Assembly: GCA_032988165.1 (NCBI GenBank)
Contig: JANTQF010000144.1
Coordinates: 19,916-83,915 of the forward strand
DNA: 64,000 nt
Direction: 5' to 3'
Source of the DNA: Emmonsiellopsis sp. PD_33
Taxonomy: Eukaryota; Ascomycota; Eurotiomycetes; Onygenales; Ajellomycetaceae
This document shows, one piece after another, positions 22,435 to 33,308 of the stretch. Position numbers and translations under genes: made by a program. The first letter of the stretch is position 1. The number at the start of each line of letters is the position of its first letter. The notes below the pieces were generated by a model. That model did no database searches. It was given only the letters and a program-made list of their open reading frames with translations, and was not told the origin of the DNA.

Positions 22435-24711
22435 TCACCGCACCCTACTCATTATCGTCTCCACCCCGCGCTCAACATACAACTCCGCCGCCTTAGCCTT
22501 GACCGCACTAACCATCGACCTCTCAAAATCATCCCGACACCTCAGTACCGCCTCAACCCACGAAAGCTGCAAATCCCAATACTCCGTCTTGAACGCCTCA
22601 TAGACAGCCACCACACCCGCTCCCTTGTCTGCCTCAAGCAGTCTCACCAACCAGTCAACAAGGCGCCAGCGGTCCTTGATCGTGGCCGCGAACGCGTCAG
22701 GGAACTTTTGGAAAAAGGCAAAGACGGTCAATATGTCGTCTTTGAATTTATCTGTAAAAGGGTCCTGGCGACGGAACTTGGCGCCCTTATTGCGTATCGC
22801 GGATAGGTAGCGGACGAGTAGTTCGTCCGAGAGCTCCTCGACGAGGATGTCGATTAGGCTTGGATGCAGCACGGCGCTGTAGTCGGCCATGTAGTCGTCA
22901 AAGGTGGAGGTCATGCGCTTGATGGCGAACTCGCCGTACCATTTTTGCGTGAAGAAGTCGGGCAGCGTGGTGCGGAAGTCGATGCTGAAGATTAGATCGA
23001 TGAATAAGGTGATACAATGTGTACTGAGATCGACGTAGCCATCGCGAAGACTATCGAGTTCCATGGTCGCGCGGGATGCCATGTACTTGGGCGTAACGAG
23101 GGGTTCGAAGTCGCGACGGAAGCGGGTGAGGTAGCCCAGTTGGCCGGAGGCGTCGTTGTCATCGATGCAGGCGATTTGGTCGTTGGCAACGGCGATGAGC
23201 CAGTCCTGGAGCTGTTGGAGGCCTTCGGAGTGTTCTGCGGAGGGGGATTTGTATTTGGCGCATTCATCGTCGAGTACGGCCTGGTAGGTAGATTGGCGGG
23301 TTTTAAGGGCGCGGAACATGGCGTCTATGACGCCCTCAGTTACATCGGTGCGTTCAGAGGCGCCGGCCGCCATGATTTGTTCGTGGATCATGCGCCACAT
23401 GTCTCCGAGAGTCTTGGTGCGGAAGTAACCGTCTGCGGTTGTATCCAAGGAGTCTGCGTCCCGTTCGAGGAAGGCCTTTTTATCCGTCGCGAACATCCGG
23501 TCCATCCATTCGTCCAGCGCCTTGATGATGAGGTTTCGCCAATCCCGAACAAGCTCTCCTTCTCGGTCATCAAGGACGTTGGGGACGAGATCAGATTGTT
23601 TCCAGCCCAGCTTCGCCATTTTCTTGTAATATTTTTCAGTCCAATGAATAATGGCGAGCATGTTAGCCGCCGGAAGCTCGGGGTCATTAATAAACTCAAT
23701 AAGCCAGTCGTGCATCATTCTATGGTAAGTGTTCGTGTAGACTTTGTATATCTTCCATTTCTTCGGCATCAAAGCCTGCATACCCTGCTTCACCGTAAAT
23801 AGATCGTTGAAAAACCACTTGAAGCTTTTCTCCAGTTTATCCGGGTCATCAAGAAAAGCCTCCTTGGACGCCTCGAATTGCCCCTGGGCGTAGAGCTCAA
23901 TGCTTTTGAGAAAGTTCTCTTTATAACCCCTGACAGTCTTTGGTCCAAGATTCATAGATTTAAACCGGCTAGCCAGAGCCTTGTGGTCCTTTTGCGCCTC
24001 TTGCAAAGCCCGCACTTTCGCATCGTTTTTCTCCTCGTTCATAATAACCACGGCCAGCCGAACAACCATGCTCCGGTTATCCGACTGCACCAGCGGGATG
24101 AGGTTCATAATTGCCGTTCCGAGATGGTCATCAAACCACTCGACGACAGAATCCAAGCCCTTAAACCACTCGATCAACGTATTCTCACTGCTCCTATCGT
24201 CCGCCTTGCGAATCTGATCCATAGCCTCGTCCCGGAAATCCCGTAACCGTGTAATGGCCATATGAGCACTGAGCATATTGGGCTGATTTTCCAAATCCTC
24301 ATCGTCCTCCCTCAACAGCTTTTCAACTTCAGCCAACTCGGTATGAAAACTCTCCAACCCCTTCTTCATCATCATCGTCGCCTCGAAATTCCTTTGTATC
24401 CGCGCCAGCTTATCGATTTGCGAAAAGTCGCCCACCGTGGTCTGTGATTCTGCACATAGTTTATCAATGCCTTGAAGCTCGTCTCTAGTTTTCAAAACAT
24501 GCCGTTGCCCCTCCGTTAGCTGGCCTATACTCCGCTGCACCGTTTCGAGTTGGTCTCGTAGTCCCTCTCGGAGCTGGGCATCCACGGCGGCCTTCTTTCT
24601 GGAATATTCAGCCTTCAATGCGGAGATTTTATCTAGATCTTCAGGGTGGCGGAGGAGATCTTCTAGCCGGGGCATAGCCACCCCTCCATCCATGTCGGCA
24701 CCGTCGGCCAT
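22435..24711 (-). CDS. sec6: Exocyst complex component Sec6
   Basis: Intronless minus-strand gene, 758 aa from the ATG at 24711, which lies in a good ACAATGGCC context and gives the usual fungal Sec6 length. The start MADGADMDGGVAMPRLEDLLRHPEDLDKISALK is the family N-terminus. It is followed by coiled-coil regions (LRDQLETVQRSIGQLTEGQ, AEVEKLLREDDEDLE) and the all-helical Sec6 C-terminal domain (YHRMMHDWLIEFINDPELPAANML, WYGEFAIKRMTSTFDDYM). Sec6 is a core subunit of the octameric exocyst, which tethers secretory vesicles at hyphal tips and septa. The frame stays open for another 220 codons upstream; see the separate entry. Confidence 0.93.
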   Translation of the reverse strand: MADGADMDGGVAMPRLEDLLRHPEDLDKISALKAEYSRKKAAVDAQLREGLRDQLETVQRSIGQLTEGQRHVLKTRDELQGIDKLCAESQTTVGDFSQIDKLARIQRNFEATMMMKKGLESFHTELAEVEKLLREDDEDLENQPNMLSAHMAITRLRDFRDEAMDQIRKADDRSSENTLIEWFKGLDSVVEWFDDHLGTAIMNLIPLVQSDNRSMVVRLAVVIMNEEKNDAKVRALQEAQKDHKALASRFKSMNLGPKTVRGYKENFLKSIELYAQGQFEASKEAFLDDPDKLEKSFKWFFNDLFTVKQGMQALMPKKWKIYKVYTNTYHRMMHDWLIEFINDPELPAANMLAIIHWTEKYYKKMAKLGWKQSDLVPNVLDDREGELVRDWRNLIIKALDEWMDRMFATDKKAFLERDADSLDTTADGYFRTKTLGDMWRMIHEQIMAAGASERTDVTEGVIDAMFRALKTRQSTYQAVLDDECAKYKSPSAEHSEGLQQLQDWLIAVANDQIACIDDNDASGQLGYLTRFRRDFEPLVTPKYMASRATMELDSLRDGYVDLSTHCITLFIDLIFSIDFRTTLPDFFTQKWYGEFAIKRMTSTFDDYMADYSAVLHPSLIDILVEELSDELLVRYLSAIRNKGAKFRRQDPFTDKFKDDILTVFAFFQKFPDAFAATIKDRWRLVDWLVRLLEADKGAGVVAVYEAFKTEYWDLQLSWVEAVLRCRDDFERSMVSAVKAKAAELYVERGVETIMSRVR

Positions 24712-25371
24712 TGTCTTGGGTTTTGAAGGCGCCATGGGCGGAGGTTTGGGAGGGTTAAGGATGGTCTGACCCGCGGGGGATTCGCTAGGTGCTTCCCGCT
24801 GCCCTCGTGTGGGGATAGATTTGGGAGTTGGCAAGATTATAGGACCCGCCCTCGAAGTAGACTTGGTATCTGTATGGAACGGCGCATTCGCAAAGGCAAA
24901 CACAGAGGACACGAAGCTTGAGCCTGGGACCTCCGCTACGGAGGGGGGTTGAAAATCGGGGCTCGGTCGGCGAGTCGCAGTCGCAATGGATGCGAGCTTG
25001 GATAGGGTAGACTTGGAGAGAGACGGTCGTGGGTTCTGGGCCCGCGGTGTAGTGGCAGAGGCGGATGTATCAGGGGCTAGGTGGTGAGTTTCGGAACCAA
25101 TTGACGCAGTTTCGGGGGATATCTTTTCATTTTCCGCATTGGCCGCCCGCAACGAAGCTTGCTCAATCCTCGTCTCCGGAGTCTGCAATTGCCCACTGGT
25201 CTTTGCACTGGGCCTGGCTGGCGCAATTCTCGATGTCGTCTCCTGGCGGCGGCTGCGATGTTCGATGGCGGCGGCCCGCTGCGCCACAGTCAGCGTGGCG
25301 CTGGGCCGGAATAACCTGCCTGATTCGGATGCACCAGCCACACCCAGCTGCGCGTTTTGGTGCGCCGGCAT
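24712..25371 (-). other. In-frame 220-codon upstream extension of sec6 (coding status uncertain)
   Basis: The sec6 frame continues without a stop from 24711 up to an ATG at 25371. It would encode a Ser/Pro/Ala/Thr-rich, disordered-looking segment (TPRAQNPRPSLSKSTLSK, ILPTPKSIPTRGQR). It would raise Sec6 to 978 aa, longer than the family norm. The ATG at 25371 has a weaker context (GCCAATGCC, C at -3). This could be a genuine disordered extension, an alternative transcript, or chance openness of GC-rich promoter DNA; other frames here are also open for more than 150 codons. Confidence 0.4.
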
Positions 25372-25993
25372 TGGCGTCGGGAAAAGGATTCTCCGCGCTG
25401 ATTTTGGGGATATTTCTCACAGCGGAGTTGAAGATAGACTGAACACCCGACGACCGGAGCCCCGAATTGAACAGAAAATACCGCCTCAGAAACGCCAATT
25501 GAGCACAGGAAGCCCGGTTATTGGCGATCGAGACACGACCTCCCTCCCGCGCTTTGTGTTGAAGGAATACGGCTTGGGCGGACTTTTCCCAGCGCAACAG
25601 AGTCGGAAGTGAATAGCAGCAAACCGACGGACCAGGAACGGCAATTGTGTGAACCCAGTGGGCAGCAGATATTGAAACTTCCCACGGAGATAGAGGGAAG
25701 ACAAGCGGAATCTGTGCAACGAGCGAGCCGGACAAGCTACGGAGCGCAGTCGACTTAACGAACCCAACGGAGCTTCTCGCTACCTTTTTTTGACATTCGA
25801 AGAAACCGAGTCGCGGACGCGCATACTGTCTGTGTATCCAAGAAAGGAGACACAAGAAAGCCAGCCAGATTCACCTCTCCGGAAAACTCCCCCCGTTGCT
25901 ACGTAGAGCGTCCCGGACAACCAACCACCCAACCCACCCAGTAACACACACCACCTACCTCCCACACACCCCGCCAAATAAACCCACAACACA
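25372..25993. other. Divergent promoter region, sec6 (-) and mitochondrial uL30m gene (+)
   Basis: About 620 bp without recognised motifs. C/A-rich sequence precedes the start at 25994. If sec6 starts at 24711 the shared promoter region is about 1.28 kb. Confidence 0.45.
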
Positions 25994-26278
25994 ATGACCT
26001 ACTTCCGCATAACCCTCATCCGCTCCGCCATCGGCCTGCCCAAGCGCAGCACAGGCGTCCTCATGGCGCTGGGCCTGAAGAAGCGAATGGCCACAGTCTT
26101 CTACCCCGTCACGCCCGACGTGGCCGGTCAGATTATGAAAGTCAAGGAGCTCGTGTCGGTGCGGGAGGTTGAGCGGCCGCTGACGAAGCAGCAGGTGCAT
26201 TTGGAGCGGAAGCCGGATCCGGGGTATTATGTTGAGAGGAGGGCGGAGGAGGTGTTTAAGATGAAGACGGAGGCGTGA
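25994..26278 (+). CDS. mrpl33: Mitochondrial large-subunit ribosomal protein uL30m (Mrpl33 type)
   Basis: Intronless, 94 aa. The start TYFRITLIRSAIGLPKRSTGVLMALGLKKR is the L30 signature (beta strand, then the IGLP..T..ALGL motif). It is followed by ATVFYPVTPDVAGQIMKVKELVSV. The short basic protein has no long presequence, as in yeast Mrpl33. It is a component of the mitoribosomal 54S subunit. Confidence 0.93.
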   Translation: MTYFRITLIRSAIGLPKRSTGVLMALGLKKRMATVFYPVTPDVAGQIMKVKELVSVREVERPLTKQQVHLERKPDPGYYVERRAEEVFKMKTEA

Positions 26279-27556
26279 GGAGTGGTGGGATAAGGGATGG
26301 GGGATGGGATTGGGATGGATGTGTGGGGGGGGGGGGTACGCATGGCGCATACCTGCGTCTCCGTTAGAGGGAGAGGTATGCTTTGGTACTTTGACCGGTG
26401 TCTTTCAGGAGTTTAGAGCGGACGGGAGAAGGAGAGGGAGGCGTGGGAACCAACTGCGAATCAATCAACCCCCTCCGTTCCCCGGAGGCTGGTACGAACT
26501 AGTAGGAAGATAACCGCCCTCACCACCCTTTTTCCAGCTTTGATATATATCTACGGATATACTCCAACCACGCGGCACAAGCGAACAAGAGCCGAGCCGA
26601 TGGACACCGCACCCCCTCCCGCTACCAACCTCCCCATCCATCCCTCCACCATCCATTCTTCTTAAATTTCTTTTTTTTCATTCATGTATCGCATAGCATT
26701 TCCTTCTCCTTCTCCATTTCCTGTTTTTTCTCTCTCTTTTTGTTAAACCCGTTTGCACCATTTGTACTGTACAATAAATATTTCTCGACGTTTTATGTAA
26801 AAACCTTTCTCTTCCCTATCCCATCCATTTCTCATTTTATTAGTTACCAAATCATATAGAAAATCAAATGCTCTTCATCTACTTATCTTCTTCTCTTTTA
26901 AAACTCCCACCATCCATCCCACCCCCCGCCATTTCTCTAAACATCCTATCCATCCAGCCATTAATCCATCTTACCCGTGCGTGGGTCCGTAGGAATCACA
27001 TATCTAGAGTAACTAACTCAGGGGAACCCTCTCCCCCACCCCCTGAATATAACCAACCATAACCTACCTACTTATTAGTACAACCTCAACAAGAGCCTAG
27101 AACGAAAAAAAAAAGGACAAAAAAAAAAGAAAAGATGTATTTACTAGAATTCATACCCTGGATACATCTCAGCACGCATCACTCCCTCCCTCCACCCAAG
27201 TCGAATAAACGGTGCCCGCCACGTCTTAAGCATATAAAGCAAAGCTCAAAACTTGAAAAACCAGAGTTATATATCACTTTTTATACAAAGCCATTTATTC
27301 CCCCCCTCATCAGACCAACTCAACTCAAGTAATCAGGTTAGACAGACTTCCATCTCTAGTGTGAGAAAGAGAGAAAATGAAAGTTCCCTATCAACACACA
27401 CACACATGCATGGACTGACTCATTTTTTTGAAAATGCAAGGTTCCAAACGCCATCCCCGTCAAGAAAAGTAAGATGAATTGAAAAAGAATGAAAGAATAA
27501 AAGACGCCACGAGAAGAGAAGAAGTCATGGTAGGAAAAAGGGGGAAAAATCAAGAA
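26279..27556. other. Intergenic, convergent 3' ends of uL30m and dpl1
   Basis: 1.28 kb with T-rich and A-rich runs, a G run at about 26325-26336 and CA repeats near 27390. I recognise no protein or RNA gene. Confidence 0.45.
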
Positions 27557-29459
27557 TCAAGTAAGGTACAACGTATCCAAATACCCCTCAGCCAACCGAC
27601 TGACAATGCTCTTATCAGGTAGGCTGCCCGCAACACCATACAAGGCAGACGCATCACCACGGTGCTTTTCACCCTTGTTTCCCTGCCTCTTCCGTTCTTC
27701 CGACTTGGCCTTTTCCTGCTCTACAACAAGTACGAGGTCTTCAATCAGCTGGTCGACAGCCGTGGCAGTGAGGGCCGTGAATGCCATATGCATAGCTCCA
27801 GGGGATTGCAGGGCGCTGAGATGCCAGCCCTTGGCGGTGAGCTCATCCGAGACATCGTAGATATATACGTCTGGCGTTTTGGAGGTGAAGGCGACGACGC
27901 TGACCATGGGATGTCCGACGACTTGGAGGCATTTAGAAAGAGTGGGGTGCTCGCGGATTGCTTCTTCGAGTTTCTTGGCTGCGCCGATGATTTGGTGGCA
28001 GGAATCCACGAAGCCAGATTCACCCATGGCCATCAAGGTGGCCCAGCAGCCAGCAATCAACGCGCCAGGACGGGATCCAGCAATCGAGGGCGAGGCGTAG
28101 ACACCACCTGACCATTCTGGCAGAATGAAGTACTGGTAGCTGCGGATCAGGCGGTTACGATAGAGAACCACAGAGTTACCCTTGGGAGCGAAGCCGTATT
28201 TGTGCGTGTCAACACTGATACTGGTAACTCCTGGCAGACGGAAATCAAAGCCGCCCTCGTCCTCGTAAGGAGATGGATAGCCAGCACGTTTGAGGAAGGC
28301 AATCATGAACGAGCCAAGACAACAGTCAACGTGAAGGGGGATCTTGTACTTGACAGCAAGTTTGGACAAGGCAGGAATTTCGTCAACAATCCCATGAGGG
28401 AAGTTGGGAGCGGAGCCAACCAGGAGCACGGTATTGGGATTGATGAGGCGACGGACAGCGGCAACATCCACCTTGTACTCTGGCGCAGGGCACGGGACGG
28501 AATGCACCTTGATGCCGAAATACTGGCCAGCCTTATTAAAAGCGGCATGGGCGGTTTGGGGAATGATCCTGGTAAAAGTTCAGCACTTACCCTGCAAAGC
28601 AAACAGGGGCAAAAATCTTACATCTCAGGTTCCGTAATGCGCCGCTCGACATATCCCTTTTGACGAGCCGACAAGCAGGCCATGAGAATCGACTCCGTTC
28701 CACCGCTAGTGGTCACACCAGCAGCGCCTTCTGGACCATTGAAAAGGGCAAGCACCTATCCTCCAAGTCAGCAACCAGTGAAAAAACAGTACTCATGAAA
28801 AAGGATATAGAACCCACCATAGCCACAATCTCGGCCTCCATCTTCCTCACACCAGGAAACACATCCGGATGGATCGGGTTAGCCACGGCAAAAGTCCCAT
28901 ATGCCTCTGTCTGCAGCTGCACCAGGTCCTTCTGGCCATGGTACACGGCACCACTGACCCTGCCATCCTCCCAGCTGGTATGGTCCATGCCAATCAGCTT
29001 CTCCAGCTCAGCGCGTACCAGTTCAGAGGTCCATCCTTGCTTGGGCAAGCTCATGTATTTGACGATGCCGGGACCCTGCGGGGCCAGCTTGTTCTCGAGC
29101 TTGGTGATGGTCTCGGCTACTTGCTTGTCGACTTGGCCGCGGACACCAGGGGCACGCAGGAAGAGGCCATAGGCGATGAGGCGCAGGTAGGCGTAGACAT
29201 TGCGGACGGTGCCGACGAGGCCGTGGCCGCGCAGGGTGTAGAAGGATTTGCGGGCGACGCGGAAGAGGAAGAGGGCGAAGACTAGGTTGCGGAGGCTGTT
29301 GGGGAGCGGGTTAAGTTAGTTTCGCGGAATGTGGTAAGATAGAACAGAGTGGCATATGACGTACGCATTGATGCTTGCGAGGGAGAAGACGTTGGAGGAG
29401 GCCCTGCTGGCGGACATCAATTTGTTCTGCAGGGCCACGGGAAGCGCGGCATTGGACAT
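27557..29459 (-). CDS. dpl1: Sphingosine-1-phosphate lyase (PLP-dependent)
   Basis: complement(join(27557..28568, 28622..28755, 28818..29295, 29365..29459)), 572 aa; all three introns keep phase. A hydrophobic segment (LRNLVFALFLFRVA, about residues 33-46) gives the single membrane anchor that places the enzyme in the ER with its active site in the cytosol. Group II decarboxylase-fold motifs follow: ALFNGPEGAAGVTTSGGTESI, VLLVGSAPNFPHGIVD, PLHVDCCLGSFM, and SISVDTHKYGFAPKG with the PLP Schiff-base lysine at about residue 359. It cleaves sphingoid base phosphates to phosphoethanolamine and a fatty aldehyde, the exit step of sphingolipid metabolism. Length and motif order match fungal Dpl1. Confidence 0.94.
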
Positions 29460-30532
29460 GGTAGGAGGAAACAGAGGATAGAGAGACGAGACGATAAGGA
29501 TAGCCTGGGGAGGGCGGGTGTTACATAGGAGAGGAGAGATGCAGAGGAGGATGTCGACGGGAGAGAAGACGGAGAGGAAAACAGAGAGAGGCTAGAGGGC
29601 GGCATTACCGCATCGGGCAGTCGGGACGTTGGGGCAAGTGGGGATCCGGCAATTTCTGGCTATGGCAAGATACCGCCGTGGTACTTGCACCCCGCGCAGA
29701 AAATAGCGGTGGCAAAATGTACCACGCAGGTACCAGACACACTCGCGCCTATGCAACGGTGACGAAGCTTGTGCTGCAGCTTGGAAATGTTGACGTTCAG
29801 GAAATAAGTGTCCCTCGGCTGCTTCTAGATTTCTGGGGGTGACATTTTCTCTTCCACCACGGGGATATGATATGTCTACAATACTCTTGTCAATTACAGA
29901 TAGAGACACTCTTGCAGTATGTCTATTTGTAGAGCTTGTTTATTAAAGGGAAGAGTTGATCTGATGGCTGTCAATATGCCCAGTTTGTGCCGTATTCGTA
30001 CTCGCACTCGCATTGGCTACCGACGATCCCTACAAGAGTGCGGGGATGGACTATGAAGGACGGTGGACAGACATGACAGAACAGATGGAAGCCTGACCAG
30101 AAGATACAGAGAGATCTATCGTTCTTTTTGTCTAATATCTATAGATACTCAATCCAACCAGCCTCTAGATAAACAACACAAACCAGCAATAGGCAGCCAG
30201 CCAGGAACAGCCATCTATATCCAAAGTAGGGATGGTGGAGAGGTAGATTGCAGCAAAAAAAAATTAAAAGTACAAGTACATCGTTAGGAAAGCAACGCAG
30301 TGGAAACGCAAAAGACAGACACGGCTAACAAAACAAAAAGCACCAAAAGCAAGGAGGGTCGTGAGGAAGCGTAGGCAGGCAATGAAAACGGCGGAAGTGA
30401 TCAAAAAGATCGCGTAAGGATATGGATCCAAACAAGGGGCTTTCTTTGTTTCTTTGCCAAAATATCAAAAAAATTCGCAACACAAGAGGTATCTATCTAT
30501 ATCCAACTATCGCGAATAGAGGGTATCATGAT
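29460..30532. other. Promoter of dpl1 and 3' region of the aspartate aminotransferase gene
   Basis: About 1.07 kb, both flanking genes being minus-strand. No additional gene was recognised. Sequence near 29690-29830 is GC-balanced, and the right half is A-rich like a 3' UTR. Confidence 0.45.
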
Positions 30533-32217
30533 CTATGCGGTAACCTTGTGGATGGCCTCTGCGAGGCGCTTGACGTTGGCGGTAGTGATGCCGGCAACGG
30601 AGATACGGCCGTCCTTGGTGGCGTAGACGGAGTGCTGGGGGTAACATGTTAGTTTGGGGTCCACTGATACGCGGGAAAGTAAATATGGTCAGTCAATTGC
30701 TTACCTCCTTAGCGAGCTTCTCCATCTGCTCGGGCTTCAGGCCAGTGTATGCGAACATACCAATCTAAAATTACATCGCCCGTCAGCAATCTGTAACCCA
30801 ATCCTTACATACATATAAAAACAAGAAAAAAGGGGGAAAAGGAAAACGAACCTGGCTGGTAATATGGCTCCAGTCATGCTTGCTGCCCAGCTCCTCGAGG
30901 TTCTTCTTGAGCAGAGCGCGCATCTTAATGATACGGTCAGCCATGCCCTTGACCTCACCGAGCCACTGCTCGTTCAGGGCCTTGTCGTTCAGGACGGTCG
31001 ACGCAATGCGGGCACCGTGCACGGGAGGGTTGGAGTAGAGCGGGCGGACGAGAATCTTGATCTGCGAATCGACGCGCTTCTTCTCTTCGGCAGACTCGCA
31101 GACGACGGAGAATGCGCCGACACGCTCACCGTAGAGACCCTATATGTGATGTATGGTTAGTTCGAGTTCTCTTTTTTTTAATTTCATTTCTAGCCCCTGG
31201 CTATTTCCCGTTCTCCCCCGAATAGTTTGACAACTCACCATATTCTTAGCAAAGCTCTGCGAAAGCACAACGCTGTGTCCCTCGCTGACGAAATGGCGGA
31301 GCGCGAATGCATCACGGTCCGTGCTTCCACTAGCAAAGCCCTGATAGGCCATATCGAAGAAAGCAAAGTGTCCCTTGGACTTCATCACATCTGAAATCTG
31401 GCGCCACTGGGCCTCAGTGGGGTCGATACCAGTAGGGTTATGGGCACAGGCATGCAACAGGAACGCGCTGTTGGCAGGGGCATTCTTCATATCCTCAATC
31501 AGGCCCTCGAAATCGAGCCCGATGGTGTCCTTGTTGTAATAGCGGTACTTCTCAACCTGGAGACCGGAGTCCTGGAAGACGGCCGCATGGTTGGCCCAGC
31601 TGGGGGTGGGGATGTAGATTTTCTTGCCGTGGGGGTAGAAGCGCTCGAGGAAGGCTCCGCCTATCCGCAGGGCACCGGTGCCGGAGATGGTCTGGGTGAT
31701 GGCAATGCGGTCCTCCTTGACGGCGGCGCTGGAGGGGCCAAAGGCGAGCTCGGCAGCGGCCTTGGTGAAGGCGGGCACACCGGTGATGCCGGCGTATTCC
31801 TTGTCCAGGCGCGAGCTGACGACCTTGTCCTCTGCGGCGCGGACGGAGGGGAGGACGTAGGGCTTGCCTTGGTCGTCGCCTAGAGATTTCAAGGGAACCT
31901 GTTAGTGAATATTCATACAAGGGCAGACATGAGATAAAACGGGCGGCATACGGTAAGCCCCAACACCCAAGTTGATTTTCTCCTTGAATGAGTCAGCCTT
32001 GAAGGCCTCGGTGATGCCCAAGATCGCATCCTGAAAAACAGCACCACGGTCAGCAATTACAGCCCGAAAACACGCCAGGTGGACTGGGAAACCATACGGG
32101 AGGGCCCTGGGGCACATTGGACCAGGTCGAAGCAGGGCGGGCTCCAGCAATGAGCACACGCCTGGAGGCGTCGCGAGTGGCCGCCTGTCGGCTGGCAACT
32201 CTCAAAGTGGACAACAT
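30533..32217 (-). CDS. Aspartate aminotransferase, mitochondrial
   Basis: complement(join(30533..30634, 30705..30764, 30852..31139, 31239..31879, 31952..32030, 32098..32217)), 429 aa; six exons whose phases all close. The first 25-30 residues (MLSTLRVASRQAATRDASRRVL) are an Arg-rich mitochondrial presequence. Class I aminotransferase motifs are INLGVGAYRDDQGKPYVLP, SGTGALRIGG, IPTPSWANH, HACAHNPTGIDP, FFDMAYQGFASG, SQSFAKNMGLYGERVG with the PLP lysine at about 278, and LVRPLYSNPPVHGARI. It interconverts aspartate/2-oxoglutarate and oxaloacetate/glutamate and feeds the malate-aspartate shuttle. The start codon lies only about 330 bp from the edge of the mutated transposon block. Confidence 0.95.
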
Positions 32218-32542
32218 GGCGGGAAAAAAGAGGTCTAAAAATACGCAAAAAATGCAGCAAAGAGAGAATTAAAAATACAACGAGAGAAGCACTTGGCTAA
32301 AGACCGACAAGAGCAACGAAAGAACGCACAGGGGCGGGTTATCAGCGACTGATGTTGAGGAGGTGTAGGGGAGGGAAGGGAAAAAAAAGTCATCCGCGAA
32401 AACCAAAAAGTCGGATTGATATAGCTGTCCGGCTGGCTTTGTCCACTCAGCACTGTCCAGCCCCCAAACCCGCCCGCCGCGCTCTGCTCACCGAAACACG
32501 CCTAGCAGCCTCTCTCTCCAGCCGGTTCCGCCATTCGTTTAC
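32218..32542. promoter_or_regulatory. Short upstream region of the aspartate aminotransferase gene
   Basis: The only non-repeat DNA between the start codon at 32217 and the Harbinger element at 32546. It has normal GC and CpG content. No TATA box is evident. Confidence 0.45.
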
Positions 32543-32545
32543 TAA

Positions 32546-32562
32546 GGCCGTGTTCAGTGCAG
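32546..32562 (+). repeat. Left terminal inverted repeat of the Harbinger element, with TAA duplication at 32543-32545
   Basis: GGCCGTGTTCAGTGCAG, still with its CpG. It also matches the left end of the MITE at 62579 for most of about 42 bp. Confidence 0.85.
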
Positions 32563-32764
32563 AGTGCAGATCTGATGTTCCCAGATGTCACAGAGTGGAT
32601 CGTAATCTCATACACACAAAAATAGCATGTATTTGATTCCATGGTGGATCCACAGGCACTATACCAGATTAATGTTAGTTTTTGAATACAAAATCACATC
32701 ATGATACAATGAAAACAGTCATCCTCCTATATTTCCATGGTTTCACACATCAAAAACAGAAAAT

Positions 32765-33157
32765 ATGGCAGATTTGAGCTATATCTTATCACCCAGCAAT
32801 ATTGAATTCAATGGAACTTACCCTATCCAACATTTAAATCCCTCAACCCAACTAAATACACCTATTTCAATGTGTATCACCAATGACATCAAAGTCTTTC
32901 TGCTGTGGGAATCCTCAGACAATGAGATGAATGATATGACCTACCCTACCCAGCCTATCTAGCTAACTTAGCCTACACAGCCTACACAGCCTACACAGCC
33001 TATACAGCCTACACAGCAGTGTAATGGGCATAGTAGGGCCAGTAAAAAGGATGTTAGCACCCATATCATCAAGTGGTCTCCAGCAATGGAGACAGCCCTG
33101 TTGGACAGCCTACTAAAGATAATACATGAGAGGTTTGAAGCAGATAGGGGCTTTAAA
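32765..33157 (+). pseudogene. Harbinger Myb/SANT-like DNA-binding protein, 5' part
   Basis: Reads in one frame from MADLSYILSPSNIEF through a (Pro-Thr-Gln)n tract encoded by a 9 bp tandem repeat (32971-33016), with in-frame stops from C-to-T changes (CAG to TAG at 32960). It continues into IKWSPAMETALLDSLLKIIH, the first helix region of the Myb/SANT-like domain that helps PIF/Harbinger transposases bind DNA. Coding is cut after GFK by the LTR element starting at 33158. Confidence 0.75.
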
Positions 33158-33308
33158 TGCTACACATGCAGCATCACTTCTATAGCATGTAGTAGCTTAG
33201 TCAGCTCTGACAGCCCCAGTGATGTATAGACATCATGGAGCCTCCACACTTCAAAGAGAATCAAGTCTTTTTCTATGAATCTTATTACACACTGCATTCT
33301 TGTTACAA
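33158..33308 (+). repeat. 5' LTR of element I
   Basis: Starts TGCTACACATGC and ends ATTCTTGTTACA. It aligns over its full length with 42702-42851; nearly all differences are transitions. Confidence 0.85.

Noticed and set aside
23017..23802. 261-codon plus-strand frame inside sec6
   Set aside because: Antisense shadow of the sec6 coding sequence.
32971..33016. Short direct repeats considered as a CRISPR-like array or centromeric satellite
   Set aside because: The 9 bp units have no spacers and keep the reading frame of the Myb/SANT-like protein.
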